Assembly (NCBI GenBank): GCA_903944555.1
Contig: CAJASG010000590.1
Span: 1 to 7,316 of the forward strand
Direction of reading: 5' to 3'
Source of the DNA: an uncultured beta proteobacterium
GTDB lineage: Bacteria; Pseudomonadota; Gammaproteobacteria; Burkholderiales; Burkholderiaceae_C
Length of the DNA: 7,316 bases
In this document: one piece after another, positions 6,587 through 7,316 of the stretch
Numbering within the stretch: the first letter of the stretch is position 1
Layout of the letters: each line of letters begins with the position of its first letter
Translations under genes and position numbers: made by a program
The notes under the pieces: generated by a model
Databases searched by the model: none
Told to the model about the DNA's origin: nothing
The model's input: the letters and a program-made list of their open reading frames with translations, nothing else

Positions 6587-7316
6587 TCAGGCGAGTTTGC
6601 TGCGCAGCAGGTCGTTGACCTGTTGTGGGTTGGCCTTGCCCTTGCTGGCCTTCATGATCTGACCGACCAGGGCGTTCAGCGCCTTCTCGTTGCCAGACTT
6701 GAACTCCGCCACGTTCTTGGCATTGGCGGCAATCACTTCATCAACGATGGCTTCCAGTGCGCCGCTGTCGTTCATCTGTTTGAGGTCGTGATCTTGGATG
6801 ATCTTATCGACGTGAGCGATGTAAATGGCCAGATCTGTGATGCCGTCGAGGCGCTGGTCGCACAACTGCTGAAAAGCAGTCTTTGCACCACCCCCATTGA
6901 TCTCGCCAATCACAATTCTTTTGAGAACTTCCCCTAATGCAACTGGGTTTGGTACCTCCACATCGTCAATAGCGATGCCGTGCTTATTGGTGAATGCAGA
7001 GACTTCTCCGAGTACCCAATTGGCCGCAAGCTTCGCTTGTCCACAACTTTGGGTAGTGGTTTCAAAGTAGTTCGCAAGCGCTTGGCTTTGCGTGAGCTGC
7101 GTGGCATCGTATTCACCCAGGCCGTAGTCGGTCTCGAAGCGTTTTGCCATCACCCGCGGTAATTCGGCCATTTTCCCTCGCACTTCCTGTACCCATTGCT
7201 CTGAAATGCATAGCGGCGGCAAGTCCGGGTCCGGGAAGTAGCGGTAATCCGCCGCATCTTCCTTGGTGCGCATGGCGCGAGTTTCCCCGGTATCGGGATT
7301 GAACAGCACCGTGGCC
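6587..7316 (-). CDS. gatB: Asp/Glu-tRNA amidotransferase subunit B, C-terminal part (N-terminus beyond the right edge)
   Basis: GatB is the tRNA-binding and kinase subunit of the GatCAB complex. The complex activates and amidates Glu-tRNA(Gln) and/or Asp-tRNA(Asn), using ammonia produced by GatA. The window holds the last 242 residues or so, about half of the usual 480. The frame is open through the right edge (A-T-V-L-F-N-P-D-T-G-E-T-R). The visible part contains the family signature DAADYRYFPDPDLPP, then the helical domain and the YqeY-like tail domain (roughly the last 150 residues), which contacts the tRNA elbow. The tail ends in a typical NPQQVNDLLRSKLA. The GTG at 7309 is an internal valine codon, not a start. 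In relatives gatC and gatA usually lie upstream, which here would be to the right of the window. It converges on the DUF4124-type gene with the hairpin between them. Confidence 0.95.
   Translation of the reverse strand, partial: ATVLFNPDTGETRAMRTKEDAADYRYFPDPDLPPLCISEQWVQEVRGKMAELPRVMAKRFETDYGLGEYDATQLTQSQALANYFETTTQSCGQAKLAANWVLGEVSAFTNKHGIAIDDVEVPNPVALGEVLKRIVIGEINGGGAKTAFQQLCDQRLDGITDLAIYIAHVDKIIQDHDLKQMNDSGALEAIVDEVIAANAKNVAEFKSGNEKALNALVGQIMKASKGKANPQQVNDLLRSKLA

Noticed and set aside
1..7316. A hidden accessory or defence system, CRISPR array, insertion sequence or phage remnant
   Set aside because: Every substantial stretch is explained by conserved housekeeping genes of uniform codon character. 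There are no direct-repeat arrays, transposase, integrase or attachment sites.

Overview
The window is about 7.3 kb of GC-rich bacterial chromosome that reads as ordinary core genome of a betaproteobacterium. It is most likely order Burkholderiales, family Comamonadaceae (Rhodoferax/Polaromonas/Acidovorax-like). This placement rests on the protein flavour, the gene neighbourhood (gatB, a DUF4124 protein, pyrE facing xth) and an AT-rich intergenic repeat at 1344-1397 of a style I remember from that family. I could not run a database search.

Layout from left to right: (1) 1-1235, minus strand, the N-terminal 411 residues of a transmembrane methyl-accepting chemotaxis protein that runs off the left edge. 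(2) A 145-bp gap holding the dispersed repeat. (3) 1381-2736, minus, an AmpG-family muropeptide permease. (4) A 74-bp divergent gap, then 2811-3665, plus, a secreted M48 zinc metalloprotease. (5) Converging on it, 3707-4345, minus, a GloC-type hydroxyacylglutathione hydrolase, preceded on the same strand by 4401-5198, exodeoxyribonuclease III (xth). (6) 5197-5886, plus, orotate phosphoribosyltransferase (pyrE), whose ATG overlaps the xth ATG head to head in one CATG. (7) 5867-6535, plus, an exported DUF4124-type protein overlapping the end of pyrE. (8) A strong hairpin in the convergent gap, then 6587-7316, minus, the C-terminal half of gatB, running off the right edge.

Functionally these are mostly independent housekeeping genes: chemotaxis, cell-wall recycling, envelope proteolysis, methylglyoxal detoxification, DNA base-excision repair, pyrimidine synthesis and amidation of mischarged tRNA. 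The AmpG and M48 genes share a divergent control region, and both act at the envelope. xth and gloC could be co-transcribed. pyrE and the DUF4124 gene overlap and are probably one transcript.

I see no mobile element, CRISPR array, tRNA, rRNA or defence cassette, and no convincing new system. The points worth a second look are small: the shared start tetranucleotide of xth and pyrE, a GCTAT...ATAGC hairpin motif that occurs at the 3' ends of two genes, and the confused translation start of the DUF4124 gene next to a seven-A run.
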